A stretch of DNA of 64,000 bases, from the NCBI RefSeq assembly GCF_024494565.1, contig NZ_JANHDN010000006.1, positions 156,069-220,068 on the forward strand. The letters run 5' to 3'. The notes below the pieces were generated by a model that searched no databases, was not told where the DNA came from, and saw only the letters and a list, made by a program, of their open reading frames with translations. Shown piece by piece: positions 10,801 to 18,918 of the stretch (position 1 is the first letter of the stretch; each line of letters begins with the position of its first letter). This DNA is from Halorubrum rutilum. Its GTDB lineage: Archaea > Halobacteriota > Halobacteria > Halobacteriales > Haloferacaceae. The translations under genes were made by a program, and so were the position numbers.

Positions 10801-10873
10801 GATCAATAGCGCCACCTACTGTCTCTTCCCGGTTGAGATCGATGCCGAGGTTGAACAGTGCGTCATCGGTCAT
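7832..10873 (-). CDS. Cytoplasmic multi-PAS sensor histidine kinase
   Basis: About 1013 residues from the ATG at 10873, just after the upstream HalOD1 stop. An in-frame ATG at 10891 overlaps that stop by 14 nt and is an alternative; a longer frame to 11182 is low-complexity, Arg/Ser-rich and antisense to nothing useful, so it is rejected. Domains: N-terminal GAF-like region, several PAS domains, a HisKA-type helix with the phospho-acceptor His in VVRHNVRND, and a HATPase_c domain with the N box TEVIKNAV, DDGPGM and a terminal G box. One PAS has the LOV-like signature GRNPRFLQGP but Pro replaces the flavin-linking Cys. No membrane segment and no receiver domain. It likely signals with the preceding HalOD1 protein. 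Confidence 0.88.
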   Translation of the reverse strand: MTDDALFNLGIDLNREETVGGAIDRTLTAVRTTLGDTAITVWRSRNEHGSNLENGQSPEQPSPPLFGSERHTGRSDRIPSPDASLIKRCFTADAPVRTDGVAGPIAPDDNRWLPRQELFVPIDSERVLSVGWDHHDLATALDEAAVRDVLERAAELLAAALDRISSQTRDPTGEIASDIRLGAFQQAIEDAADGVAILDDEAYAYIDQTHVDMYGFDSKQELLGRSWRELYAADEAARIEKEAFDALERDGHWQGRVTGSRPDGTTFPAELSLTMVTPSRMVCTVRDVSDREAREHELALKERALDEAGTSIQITDPTQPGNPLVYVNEEFVQLTGYERSEALGRNPRFLQGPGSDSETTKRIRTAIETERPITTKLRNYTAEGEPYWAKLSVTPVRDANGIVTNYIGVQHDITEQRRRIRELRDQTERLELVLSGTETGIGEWDFSTNTVTLDATLRETVGASPTTIDEWQAIVYPEDHERAADALRRPIETGDPAAETIRIGTDDSEVTWIDLHTVVSDAGDGSASVLAMGRDATKRSERVKWASKLFDQGPLLFVQTRAVGGEAVIEACDRSFSDALGYEREAVVGQPLSEFYDDTSANSLQTDGYERALSGDLTVAERTLVTTDGDTVPCLLRAIPRTVSDEVVGTDVLFIDISEREKYTRRLEAVFNSPHQFTALVRPNKIVTDVNDTLVTRIGVDRSTIVDEPIDKFPWLNLDPNHRLTVCEAVNRAGDGELVQTEGELQGPDGLARIDVSFKPIRNAAGEITLIAVEGKDITVKTRQRQHLQVFQRVVRHNVRNDLNKLVGWTTMLAEEPDADCRQDHLRRLTRIFDGWERLTNKMQVIDRAIREIPHDESSVNIAEVTETAATAVRDDHSDATIAVSVDATDETVSRWLTHPVTEVIKNAVAAGDREDPYVNVSVRQVDNGWLQIVVADDGPGMPDIEREVLVTGEETPLQHGSELGIWLIRMLVSVLGGEIDVDVTDTGTEVVLRVPTSSANRNLGLAVPGQMS

Positions 10874-10877
10874 CTCG

Positions 10878-11423
10878 TCACAACTGGTCATCTGTCTGTG
10901 TTGCCAGCGATTCAGTCGAAGACGACTGCGCGGTGAGGTCGTCAATCGATGTCTGAATGGCCCAGAGTTGCTCCACCACTGCCCAGAGCGGATCGCCGAG
11001 TTCAGTATCCGAAGCGTTGCTAGCGGCGGTCCAGACGTATTCTTCGGCCTCGGCAAACGCCGCTGCCGCCGCTTCGAGAGCCGCTTCGGTCGATTGCTGT
11101 GCGCGTGCGTCGGCTGACAGTCTATGGTGTGCTGGCCGTGTGGGGAACGCGTCTGCGTCGACGACCTCGATCCATCCGTCATGTGTCACAGTCACGAATA
11201 CATCGTCGTATCGAAACGAAAGGGTCCCCTCTTCAATACGCGTTGTTGAACTATCCGGACCACCAAACAGGAGGTTGATTGTGTCGGCGTCGATATATCT
11301 GTCGAGACGCCGGAGATTTTTGGCATCTGTATTTTTAAACTCGGAGACAGCAGTGAATACAGCGTCGAGTGCTGACCGAGTAGTCGTCGGATCAAACCGA
11401 GTAACTGACGAGTCCGAGTTCAT
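10878..11423 (-). CDS. HalOD1 output-domain protein
   Basis: A 181-residue acidic protein starting at the ATG at 11423. The first 80 residues match the halobacterial output domain 1 (HalOD1) pattern: a helix like SALDAVFTAVSEF, then RLDRYIDADTINLLF, then a strand pair ending in FVTVTHDGWIEV. HalOD1 is a small domain found alone or with receiver domains in haloarchaeal signalling; its mechanism is not established. The rest is Ala/Glu-rich helix, possibly coiled coil. The downstream PAS kinase starts within a few nucleotides of its stop, so the two are probably one operon. The upstream DNA is AT-rich with TATA-like sequence about 33 nt before the start. A longer frame to 11489 is unlikely. Confidence 0.8.
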   Translation of the reverse strand: MNSDSSVTRFDPTTTRSALDAVFTAVSEFKNTDAKNLRRLDRYIDADTINLLFGGPDSSTTRIEEGTLSFRYDDVFVTVTHDGWIEVVDADAFPTRPAHHRLSADARAQQSTEAALEAAAAAFAEAEEYVWTAASNASDTELGDPLWAVVEQLWAIQTSIDDLTAQSSSTESLATQTDDQL

Positions 11424-11873
11424 AGGTCTGTCAATATACATAAATAGTGGATCAATATATTTCGTCTCGCGGACCACTCCGCCTCTCATGGCCTATACCG
11501 TATATGTACGTGTGCGCGACTCTCGACAGACATCCGCTGGTACACTTCATAAGACAACCGCGATTATCGAATCAGTCACAGATCGACTGGCTTAGAGCGA
11601 AAACCCGCGTGACTCGATGGTCCCTTCGAGCCACGCGTTTTGCCTCTGACAGATTCCCCACTTCGTCGATAGCGTCAACCTAGTCTAGAGGTCGACAGGT
11701 TTCAGTCAGTCGAAGAAAAGTTATTTTCTTTGGCGGAACAGTCCGGCATCGAACAAAAGAATCGGATATTTGTGGGTAAGAGGCTGTGCTGAATCGCCAT
11801 ACAGCAGCAAGCTTGTATGTGGGTTAGCCAGATACGCCTCTGAGTTCGGTGGCAGCGTTGTCATTCACTGTGT
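11424..11873. other. Non-coding region between HalOD1 and TFB genes, with an IS-end remnant
   Basis: No supportable gene on either strand. The left part carries the AT-rich promoter of the HalOD1 gene. The right part contains a 27-nt stretch at 11782-11808 matching the terminal sequence of the IS5/ISH1-type element at the window end. The rest shows nothing recognisable. Confidence 0.5.
11782..11808 (+). repeat. Solitary terminal sequence of an IS5/ISH1-type element
   Basis: These 27 nt differ at one position (C for T at the eighth base) from 63876-63902, the left end of the IS element entering at the window edge. Similarity stops sharply after 11808, and no transposase fragment or matching opposite end is nearby. 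It is therefore a relic of an old insertion or deletion event or a one-ended remnant. Confidence 0.7.
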
Positions 11874-12911
11874 CTACTCATCCTCGGTATCTGTTGCGGC
11901 CAAAATCTCAGGATACCGGTTCCGTATCGTCATCTCGCTCACGTCCGTAGCATCAGCGATATCCGTCTGTCGGAGCGACTCATCGCATCGCTTAGCGGCC
12001 GCGTACAATGCCCCAGCGGCGATGCCTACCGGATGTTTCCCGCTGTGAACGCCGTTTTCAACCGCTATTCCGGCGAGACGTCGTGCCTCTCGCTCTGTCG
12101 CGTCCGTACACTCCACGTCCGACGCGATCCGTCCGATGAACGAACGGGGGTCTGTCGGGGCGATTTCTAACCCGAGTTCACGTGAGACGTGTCGATATGC
12201 CCGCTCAACGCGAATTTGTTCGACGCGGCTCACTGCCGAGACCTCGTCGGTAGAGCGCGGGACACCGTCCATGCGACTCGCCGCGTATAGCGCCGCAGTG
12301 GCGACGCTTTCAACGGCTCGACCCGTAACGAGTCCGTCCGTAAGTGCGCGACGATAGATGACGCCTGCTGTCTCTCGGGTGCTGTCCGGCGCACCAAGCG
12401 CGGAAGCCATGCGGTTGATCTCACCGAGTGCATGCATGAGATTCCTATCCGCAGATGAGCGCCGTCGGAAGCGCTCATCCCACCGTCGGAGGCGACGCAT
12501 CTGTTGTCGCTGTTCTCCTGACAGCGCGTTCCCCTTCGCATCTGTGTTTTGCCACCCAATCATCGTCGACAACCCCTTATCGTGTAAGAGGTTCGTGCTT
12601 GCTGGTCCGACGCGGGAGTCCTCATCGCCGGTGTCGTTCGGCGTGTACAGTTTGATGTTCGTATCAAGCGTCGCGTCTGAAACGACGAGTCCACAGTCGT
12701 CACAGACCGCATCAACCTCATCATCGGCTCGACGAAGTCGCCCGTGACACTCCGGACACGTAGTCTGACTGTGCCGTTCGTCCCCATTCTCCACCGAAAC
12801 TGCGTCGGTAACAGACTGTCCGTCGCCAGTTTCGCTCGATGAGGGCGCATCAGTACCGTTTTTGCGGGAAACTGTGTCCGGTCGCTCTTCGTTAGTGCGC
12901 TCGTTCATCAA
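11874..12911 (-). CDS. tfb: Transcription initiation factor IIB (TFB)
   Basis: A 345-residue TFB. After an unusually long, polar N-terminal extension of about 50 residues comes the zinc ribbon with C52, C55, C70 and C73 (CPEC...CDDC), then the B-finger/linker region (TDAKGNALSGEQ) and two cyclin-like repeats covering about 140-340, with YAASRMDGVPRSTDE-type and YAAAKRCDESLRQTDIAD-type helices. TFB bridges TBP-bound promoters and RNA polymerase; haloarchaea encode many paralogues that partition promoters. The start is the first of two tandem ATGs (M1/M2). It is encoded downstream of small zinc proteins on the same strand, but the C-terminal end is divergent and acidic, as in specialised paralogues. 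Confidence 0.95.
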   Translation of the reverse strand: MMNERTNEERPDTVSRKNGTDAPSSSETGDGQSVTDAVSVENGDERHSQTTCPECHGRLRRADDEVDAVCDDCGLVVSDATLDTNIKLYTPNDTGDEDSRVGPASTNLLHDKGLSTMIGWQNTDAKGNALSGEQRQQMRRLRRWDERFRRRSSADRNLMHALGEINRMASALGAPDSTRETAGVIYRRALTDGLVTGRAVESVATAALYAASRMDGVPRSTDEVSAVSRVEQIRVERAYRHVSRELGLEIAPTDPRSFIGRIASDVECTDATEREARRLAGIAVENGVHSGKHPVGIAAGALYAAAKRCDESLRQTDIADATDVSEMTIRNRYPEILAATDTEDE

Positions 12912-12979
12912 GTCGAATCACCTCTCGTGACCGGGGCAGAACAGACGCGTTCGACTGTGTGTCTGGCCAGTACTGTTCA

Positions 12980-13345
12980 TTATGTGCTCTGAGCCGGCGT
13001 TGAGTCGCTGATCCTGATACCATGCGCGGTAACTCTCGTAGCAACCGCAGATGGAACTGACCACACTGTCTCGGTGGGTACTGTCACTCCATCGATCGCG
13101 AGACAGACGAGTTTCCCTCGTCCCCGCCGCGCCGCAACAACAAATTCAAACCGACGTGATCGGTCGTCAATCGCTGTCACGTGGATCGTTGAGAGCCCGT
13201 TCACACACTCCCACGTTGTCGTGTCGACGACCCTGAGGTCGCCTGCGGGAGTGACAGCAGTTGAGTCACAGGCTGGACAGGACCCCTCGTGTGGGCTTGT
13301 CCCAAGATACCCGTAATCGGTGTCACACGCAAAGCAGTGTTCCAT
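12980..13345 (-). CDS. Small putative zinc-binding protein
   Basis: A 121-residue protein of unknown function. The N-terminus has two Cys pairs, CFAC (C4, C7) and CPAC (C23, C26), giving a likely zinc ribbon. The rest is beta-rich with a basic patch (RRGRGK). It starts 9 nt after the end of the 46-residue zinc protein and is followed by the TFB gene, so the three could share a transcript reading away from sufB. The zinc ribbon plus basic patch would fit nucleic-acid or protein binding, but that is inference only. Confidence 0.6.
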   Translation of the reverse strand: MEHCFACDTDYGYLGTSPHEGSCPACDSTAVTPAGDLRVVDTTTWECVNGLSTIHVTAIDDRSRRFEFVVAARRGRGKLVCLAIDGVTVPTETVWSVPSAVATRVTAHGIRISDSTPAQST

Positions 13346-13354
13346 GGTCAGAGA

Positions 13355-13495
13355 CTAGTACCGATCCACGATCGTCTCTGCGATATGTGCCCGACCGGAA
13401 CATGCTGGACAGGCAACTACGTCACCACCGTCTAACCCGAACACGGTGACGAATCGCTGTGAGACGTGTCCGCCGCAGTGGGTGCATTCCGGCAT
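13355..13495 (-). CDS. 46-residue haloarchaeal zinc-finger protein (DUF7563-like)
   Basis: A short gene of 46 codons plus TAG. The protein begins MPECTHCGGHVSQRF and contains a second pair CPAC (residues 29 and 32), so C4, C7, C29 and C32 form a four-Cys zinc knuckle. Haloarchaea carry many such one-domain proteins ending in short IAE-like tails, and this matches their size and pattern closely. The ATG lies only 4 nt after the sufB stop and the next zinc protein begins 9 nt after its own stop, suggesting co-transcription. Such small zinc proteins affect diverse phenotypes in Haloferax; no function is known here. Confidence 0.8.
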   Translation of the reverse strand: MPECTHCGGHVSQRFVTVFGLDGGDVVACPACSGRAHIAETIVDRY

Positions 13496-13499
13496 CAAA

Positions 13500-14933
13500 T
13501 TACCCCAGCGAACCCTCCATCTCGAGCTCGACGAGCCGGTTCAGCTCGACGGCGTACTCGATCGGCAGTTCCTCCGTGATGGGCTCGATGAAGCCCGAAA
13601 CGATCATCTGCTTGGCGTCGTCGTCGTCGAGACCGCGCGACTGGAGGTAGAAGATGTCCTCGTCGCCGATCTTCCCGACGGTCGCCTCGTGGGCGACGTC
13701 GACCTTCGACTCGTTGATCTCCATGTACGGCATCGTGTCCGACGTCGACTCGTTGTCGAACATCAGCGCGTCGCACTCCACGGCGGTCGAGGAGTTCTCG
13801 GCGCCGTCGGCGATGTGGACGAGCCCGCGGTAGTTCGTGCGGCCGCCGTCCTTCGCGATCGACTTCGACTCGACGGTCGACTTCGTCTCCGGCGCGTTGT
13901 GGTACACCTTCGCGCCGGTGTCGATGTCCTGGCCCTCGCCCGCGAAGGCGATGGTGATGTGGTTGTCGGAGGCGCCGCGCCCCTTCAGGATCGTCGAGGG
14001 GTACAGCATGGTCGCCTTCGACCCCATCGACCCGGAGATCCACTCCATGCGCCCGCCCTTCTCGGCGATGGCGCGCTTCGTGTTCAGGTTGTACGTGTTC
14101 TTCGACCAGTTCTGCACCGTGGAGTACTGGACGTGCGCGTCCTCGCCGACGAACACCTCGACGCCGCCGGAGTGGAGGTTGAACTTCGAGTACTTCGGCG
14201 CGGAACAGCCCTCGATGTAGTGGACCTCGGAGCCCTCCTCGGCGATGATGAGCGTGTGCTCGAACTGGCCCATCCCCTCGGAGTTCATCCGGAAGTACGC
14301 CTGCACCGGCATGTCGACCGTGGTGTTCTCCGGGACGTAGACGAACGAGCCGCCCGACCAGATGGCGCCGTGAAGCGCGGCGAACTTGTTGTCGCTCGGC
14401 GGGACGCACTTCGTCATGAAGTGCTCGCGGACGAGCTCCTCGTGCTCCTGGACGGCCTCGTCCATGTTACAGAAGATGACGCCCTTCTCCTCCCAGCGCT
14501 CCTGCATGTTCTGGTAGACGACCTCCGACTCGTACTGGGCGCCGACGCCGGAGAGCGCATTCTTCTCGGCCTCCGGGATGCCCAGCTTGTCGAAGGTGTC
14601 CTTGATGTCGTCCGGGAGTTCCGTCCAGTCGTCGACGCCGGCACGGACGTCGACGTCGGGCCGGATGTAGGGAACGATCTCGTCGACGTCGACCTCACTC
14701 AGGTCCGGCTGGCCGGGCCAGTCGGTCGGCATCGGCATCTCTTGGAACTGTTCGAGCGCGCGCAGGCGGCACTCCAACATCCACTCCGGCTCGTCTTTGT
14801 CCTCCGAGATGACGCGGACTGTCTCCTCGGTGAGCCCCTTCTCGCTTTTGAAGGCGGATTTCTCCTCTTTCTTGAACTCGAAGCGGGCCTCGGTGTTCGT
14901 CTCCTTGAGGTCGTCTTGTTTTGAACTCATCAA
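13500..14933 (-). CDS. sufB: SufB, Fe-S cluster scaffold protein
   Basis: A full-length 477-residue SufB. SufB with SufC and SufD forms the scaffold on which iron-sulfur clusters are built in the cytoplasm. The family core is clear: the GVIFCNMDEAV region, SGGSFVYVPENT, the beta-helix stretch EGCSAPKYSKFNLHSGGVEV, the C-terminal RGLDDDDAKQMIVSGFIEP and the conserved EYAVELNRLVELEMEG end. Either of two tandem ATGs (14933 or 14930) could start it. No sufC or sufD is adjacent, although these are usually neighbours in haloarchaea. Third-position GC is much higher than in the flanking genes, so this block may have a separate history or be highly expressed. Confidence 0.96.
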   Translation of the reverse strand: MMSSKQDDLKETNTEARFEFKKEEKSAFKSEKGLTEETVRVISEDKDEPEWMLECRLRALEQFQEMPMPTDWPGQPDLSEVDVDEIVPYIRPDVDVRAGVDDWTELPDDIKDTFDKLGIPEAEKNALSGVGAQYESEVVYQNMQERWEEKGVIFCNMDEAVQEHEELVREHFMTKCVPPSDNKFAALHGAIWSGGSFVYVPENTTVDMPVQAYFRMNSEGMGQFEHTLIIAEEGSEVHYIEGCSAPKYSKFNLHSGGVEVFVGEDAHVQYSTVQNWSKNTYNLNTKRAIAEKGGRMEWISGSMGSKATMLYPSTILKGRGASDNHITIAFAGEGQDIDTGAKVYHNAPETKSTVESKSIAKDGGRTNYRGLVHIADGAENSSTAVECDALMFDNESTSDTMPYMEINESKVDVAHEATVGKIGDEDIFYLQSRGLDDDDAKQMIVSGFIEPITEELPIEYAVELNRLVELEMEGSLG

Positions 14934-15104
14934 AGTATTCTTCAGAGACTACGAATATAAGTGTGGTGCGCTGGAACACTCGTTGGTAACTTATACTAGT
15001 TTCTTTAACGAAAGTGAATAACTTTGTGTAGTTTAATTTGGTTTCTCTACCTAGTAGAATTTAATATGTGGCGAGAGGGCTATTGCGTATAAGCGGGATT
15101 GCTG

Positions 15105-15401
15105 TCACTCGTTAGCGAGAACGACTCGACAGCATTCAATCGCCGCTTCGATGTGGCGGTCGGCGACGGAATCGTCCGTTTCGTCAGCCGACTCAAGCAG
15201 TGTAGCAACTTGCCGAACCCGTTTCTGTCTGGTTTGCGTGTCAAGATCGTCACTAGTAGCATCGCGGGCGACGGCTTCAGCCTCCCCGAGCCATCGGTTC
15301 GTCGCTGGCGGTACTGGGCGATCTGCGGTCGCAGTTAGGTGAGTCGCCAGTGCGTCGACCGCAGCCCGCGGCTCGGTTGGGATGTCGATTTCGTCTGTCA
15401 T
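15105..15401 (-). CDS. Conserved haloarchaeal hypothetical protein
   Basis: A 98-residue acidic, helix-rich soluble protein from the ATG at 15401; the frame extends to 15443 but the shorter start MTDEIDIPTEP fits haloarchaeal usage better. The pattern RAAVDALATHLTATADRPV, then RWLGEAEAVARD, then a second amphipathic helix pair resembles small proteins I recall from many haloarchaeal genomes, without known function. It is transcribed divergently from the membrane-protein gene at 15584. Confidence 0.6.
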   Translation of the reverse strand: MTDEIDIPTEPRAAVDALATHLTATADRPVPPATNRWLGEAEAVARDATSDDLDTQTRQKRVRQVATLLESADETDDSVADRHIEAAIECCRVVLANE

Positions 15402-15583
15402 TGTTGGTGTATTCGCATCCACTGTGAAGAATTGTTGCGCCAAGCTACACTCCAGATGCTTGCGAATGTCTCTAGCCTAGCACGACCTCTTTTTCGCCTA
15501 TCGTAACACGTTGGCGGAATCTGTCCGGGCTTGTTCGAGAGACACACCAGACAACACAAGCCCATACACAACCGAGAGCGACT

Positions 15584-16381
15584 ATGCTCGAGTCGCTCCT
15601 CCGGATTGACGTCGCACTCTTCGTTCTCATCGGCGTGCTGGGCGGCGCACACTGCATCGGGATGTGCGGTCCGCTTGTGACGATGTACTCGAAGCAGATG
15701 ACGCCGCAGCCTGACGGCGGGACGGTGACAGCTAACGACGGGCGTGCCGGTCATCTCACGACCTACGAGGTTCGCCAACACTTCCTGTTCAACGTCGGCC
15801 GGGCGACGACGTACGCAATTTTTGGGGCCCTCTTTGGTGCGCTTGGGAGCGTCGTGTTCGTCACCGCTGACCAGCTGACACCGATCGCTGATCTCCTGCG
15901 GGGTGCTGTCGGTCTCGCGGTAGGGGGATTCATCGTGGCGACGGGCGTTCGGTACGTCATCGGGGGGAGTGGAGACGATATCCGAATACCCGGCGTACAG
16001 CGCGTCACGTCGTGGCTTGCGACGAGAGTTCACCGACACGTGAATAGCCCGAGTATTGTCGGCCTCGGCGCCGTCCACGCGCTTCTTCCCTGCCCGATGC
16101 TGTATCCCGCGTATCTGTTCGCCTTCGCGAGCGGATCCCCGACCACTGGGGCAATCGCTCTCGGCGCCCTCGGTATCGGGACGATCCCGGCCGTCTTCCT
16201 CTATGGAACGATTATCCAGTCGATCGACGTTGCCCACCGGCGTCGCGTCCATCGGTTGCTTGGCGTTGTGTTCGTTGTGCTGGGGTACGTGTTGTTCGCG
16301 CACGGACTGATGGCACTCGGTATACACCTCCCACACCCAATGTTCCCACATTATCAGCCTCTCGGTGGGATGGGACACTGA
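15584..16381 (+). CDS. TauE/SafE-UreH-like membrane transporter
   Basis: A 265-residue integral membrane protein with six or seven hydrophobic segments. The N-terminal motif GGAHCIGMCGPLV and the mid-protein LLPCPMLYPAYL match the UreH-like branch of the TauE/SafE superfamily, whose members occur beside cytochrome oxidase and copper-handling genes and are thought to move metal ions or reduced sulfur compounds. A His-rich loop (THVHRHVNS-like region and GIHLPHPMFPHYQ at the C-terminus) could bind metal. ATG at 15584. It is not in an obvious operon; oxidase and nos genes lie elsewhere in the window. The substrate is unknown. Confidence 0.75.
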   Translation: MLESLLRIDVALFVLIGVLGGAHCIGMCGPLVTMYSKQMTPQPDGGTVTANDGRAGHLTTYEVRQHFLFNVGRATTYAIFGALFGALGSVVFVTADQLTPIADLLRGAVGLAVGGFIVATGVRYVIGGSGDDIRIPGVQRVTSWLATRVHRHVNSPSIVGLGAVHALLPCPMLYPAYLFAFASGSPTTGAIALGALGIGTIPAVFLYGTIIQSIDVAHRRRVHRLLGVVFVVLGYVLFAHGLMALGIHLPHPMFPHYQPLGGMGH

Positions 16382-16996
16382 CGCATTCGATAGATCTGTC
16401 GAATTAGTACCTAATCCAGTAGATTTCTCAGGGCAGAACACGGGATATCGAGGCGAAACCGTGACCTGAGACCGCGGCAGACCCAACAGACAGGTCTCCT
16501 AAGTTGATATACACCCGGAATCCAGACGGGGGTCTGTTGAGGATTTTAAAGACATTACACACCTCGTCTGGTCCTGTACCTCACGTACGGACTCTTTCCA
16601 TATCACTTCGATATATCGAACAACTGGACAGGGGGGAGACCGTAATTTCAGACCACTCTCGTGTCGACTGGGAGATTCCGGGAGGAACTGACAAAAAGAG
16701 GCCAATACCGACCGAACTGGATACTTTATCGGATGCGACTGGGCTCACTTACGCCAACAAAATAGACGTGATTGGGGATATAGGGCCGGATTTAATGGGG
16801 GTTCTCTGAAACAGATGAATCCAAAGCATTTGCTAATAATCACGTCGGATCGACTATCGGGTCCAAGAGTAGCGATCGACCACTCGTCGATAAAATCCAA
16901 ATGACAGAGATAGAGTAAGTAGACCACTTTATTGTTAACCGCCTCAGAAATCACATGCACTGTTCTGACGACTCAACTCGCGACGAGCGTCTGTGA
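16382..16996. other. Region left of the IS4-type transposase
   Basis: Lower GC than the flanks and no convincing gene; a 101-codon frame at 16504-16809 has no recognisable protein features. It probably contains the left end of the insertion sequence, but I could not find a terminal inverted repeat or target duplication pairing with the right side. Confidence 0.4.
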
Positions 16997-18580
16997 ATGC
17001 GCTCTCTGTGTGAAGCGTACCAACTGGGGATTACTATTCGGAACAAACTCAAAGAAACCGATCTCGTCACCGCGTTCGAGAAGCTCGATCATTCGATAGA
17101 TGCTATCGAAGACGGGTATCCAGCGTGGCATCCTGCGCCGCTCTCCTTTCGCGCAATGGTTCTCTCGTTCGTGTTCATGGAGATAACGGGTGACTCATAC
17201 GCCAACTTCACTCGACGACTCACCCGACAACCGGAAGTAGCGACTATCCTCGGCTTCAGTCGAGTGCCCGACGAATCAGCATTCTCTCGTGCGTGGCGAA
17301 ATCGATTCGACGACGCGACCCACGAATACATCCACGCTGCCGCCCACTTCGTTGTCAAAGAAGTCCATGATCGCAGCATCTCAGCGCCGGAGGTGCGGTC
17401 TAAGGCAGAGATCGTCGACAATGAGCAAGAAGATACAGACTCAGTAGAAGACGAATCCTTCTCACAGGAGGGGATTGTTCAGACAACGCGCCTCGCGCGT
17501 GATCACGCCTTCGGACACTTCGACTCTGATCGGGCGCCGAACGCCTCGTACGAGGACACGCAATTTTTCGAGTTACAGACATTCATGGGAATGGTTCGGT
17601 GCGGAGCCACGCAGGGAGCTACTCGCTTTCAGTACCGGCGTGGCGAGGATTACAGCCCGCATGGCGATACCCACCTTCGCACCGTCAAGCAGTTCGATCC
17701 TGACGAGCTCGTCGACGGCTTCAACGAGACAACGGATCGCTTGCTTTCCGTGATTGCTTCTGAAGCATCGTTCCGCCGGCCAGTCACTGCCGCGATCGAT
17801 ATCACGACCATTCCCTACTACGGGGATGTCGAAGGGATGCCGATGGTCAGTGGAACGAAGGACAGAGACGGTCGAGCGTTTAAATTTGCGACCCTCTCGA
17901 TCATCGGACAGAACATCCCGCTGGTCTTAGCTGTCGAGCCGGTTCGAGAGAGTTCTGAGTGGGATGAGAACCCGTCCAATCAGATCCATCGTACTGTTCG
18001 GCGACTCGTTCGACGAGCGAAAGAGCATGTTCCAATCGAGACAGTGCTGTGTGATCGGGAGTTCGATTCGATACGCGTGTTTCAGACGCTCTCAAACCTC
18101 GATGTGAACTACCTCATTCCGAAGCGAGTCTCCAGCTCTGAACGGGATGTACTCAAACAAATGGGGGAAGACGACCAAGAGGTGGCTGTTGAGTCGGCTT
18201 CTGTCCATGTGGAATCTGGATCGCATCCAATGCGGCTGCTGTACGTGCCGTCAACGAGTGGGGAGGGAACGGCCGTCTTCGCGACGAGTCTCCGAGTCGG
18301 TCCGGAGGAGGCCGAGACCTTTTGTCAGCGCTACAGCCGCCGGTGGCAGATCGAGAGTGAGTACAAATCGATCAAAGGTGACTTTCTCGCCAAGACCTCC
18401 TCGAAAGACTACCGCGTTCGCTTGTTCTACTTCGTGTTCGCGGTCCTCTTGTACAATATCTGGCGGCTGACCGACTTCCTGCTGAAAGCAGGTGTCGACG
18501 GAGAGATGGACTACGCACCCGTGTTGACTGCGGGTGAGTGTGTTGAGCTCGTTGCCTCGGCGTTGATCCCGCACGACTAA
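16997..18580 (+). CDS. DDE transposase, IS4-type
   Basis: A 527-residue transposase with the IS4-type DDE core: D268 in AIDITTIPYYG, D353 in VLCDREFDS and E453 in the YREK signature (YSRRWQIESEYKSIK, Y-2-R-3-E-6-K). The N-terminal third is an IS4-like DNA-binding region. It appears intact, so the element may be active, although the ends of the IS were not delimited. A divergent acidic loop (about residues 140-175) separates the N-terminal and catalytic parts. The subgroup is not assigned. Confidence 0.9.
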   Translation: MRSLCEAYQLGITIRNKLKETDLVTAFEKLDHSIDAIEDGYPAWHPAPLSFRAMVLSFVFMEITGDSYANFTRRLTRQPEVATILGFSRVPDESAFSRAWRNRFDDATHEYIHAAAHFVVKEVHDRSISAPEVRSKAEIVDNEQEDTDSVEDESFSQEGIVQTTRLARDHAFGHFDSDRAPNASYEDTQFFELQTFMGMVRCGATQGATRFQYRRGEDYSPHGDTHLRTVKQFDPDELVDGFNETTDRLLSVIASEASFRRPVTAAIDITTIPYYGDVEGMPMVSGTKDRDGRAFKFATLSIIGQNIPLVLAVEPVRESSEWDENPSNQIHRTVRRLVRRAKEHVPIETVLCDREFDSIRVFQTLSNLDVNYLIPKRVSSSERDVLKQMGEDDQEVAVESASVHVESGSHPMRLLYVPSTSGEGTAVFATSLRVGPEEAETFCQRYSRRWQIESEYKSIKGDFLAKTSSKDYRVRLFYFVFAVLLYNIWRLTDFLLKAGVDGEMDYAPVLTAGECVELVASALIPHD

Positions 18581-18888
18581 TCGGCTGAGCTCTCGCTGGG
18601 TCCGCCGCTCAAGAGTGACAACCGTATTCAGCAGCGCCAAAATTCACGCAATTTCGTACGCTCGTCCGGTAGTTCGAGAGTAAGGATTCAAAATCGATCT
18701 CCGACCGCTGAGAATCACCACGACTTGATGCTAATTCGACCTGAAACTGGCCTATCCTCCGAAACTGTGGAACTACAGACCTGGAAAATTATATAGCGAT
18801 ATACAATTTATGATATATTCTATCGTAGGATCTCACCGCTAGAAGGTCCCACGCTGTCGAATACAGGAGTTGAGTTCCTCAAAGCAGT

Positions 18889-18918
18889 TGGTCGTGATTA
18901 TCCTCGTAATCACGACCA
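18889..18918. repeat. Perfect 12-bp inverted repeat with 6-nt loop
   Basis: TGGTCGTGATTA at 18889-18900 is followed by loop TCCTCG and its exact complement at 18907-18918. It could be a transcription terminator hairpin, a protein-binding palindrome or a trace of the neighbouring IS; no T-run follows on either strand. Confidence 0.65.

Noticed and set aside
10874..11182. N-terminal extension of the PAS kinase to 11182
   Set aside because: The extra 103 residues are Arg/Ser-rich and overlap the HalOD1 gene, which has a clear domain in the other frame.
13446..14924. A 492-codon open frame on the plus strand opposite sufB
   Set aside because: It is the antisense of a highly GC-rich gene; composition is Val/Leu/Arg/Asp repeats with no domain, and sufB is unmistakable.
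16504..16809. A 101-codon frame left of the transposase
   Set aside because: No recognisable domain, poor composition, and probably IS-flanking noncoding DNA.
16970..18876. ACTCAACTC at 16971 and its complement near 18868 as possible IS4 terminal repeats
   Set aside because: Only 9 bp, not at a sensible distance from the ends and without matching target duplications.
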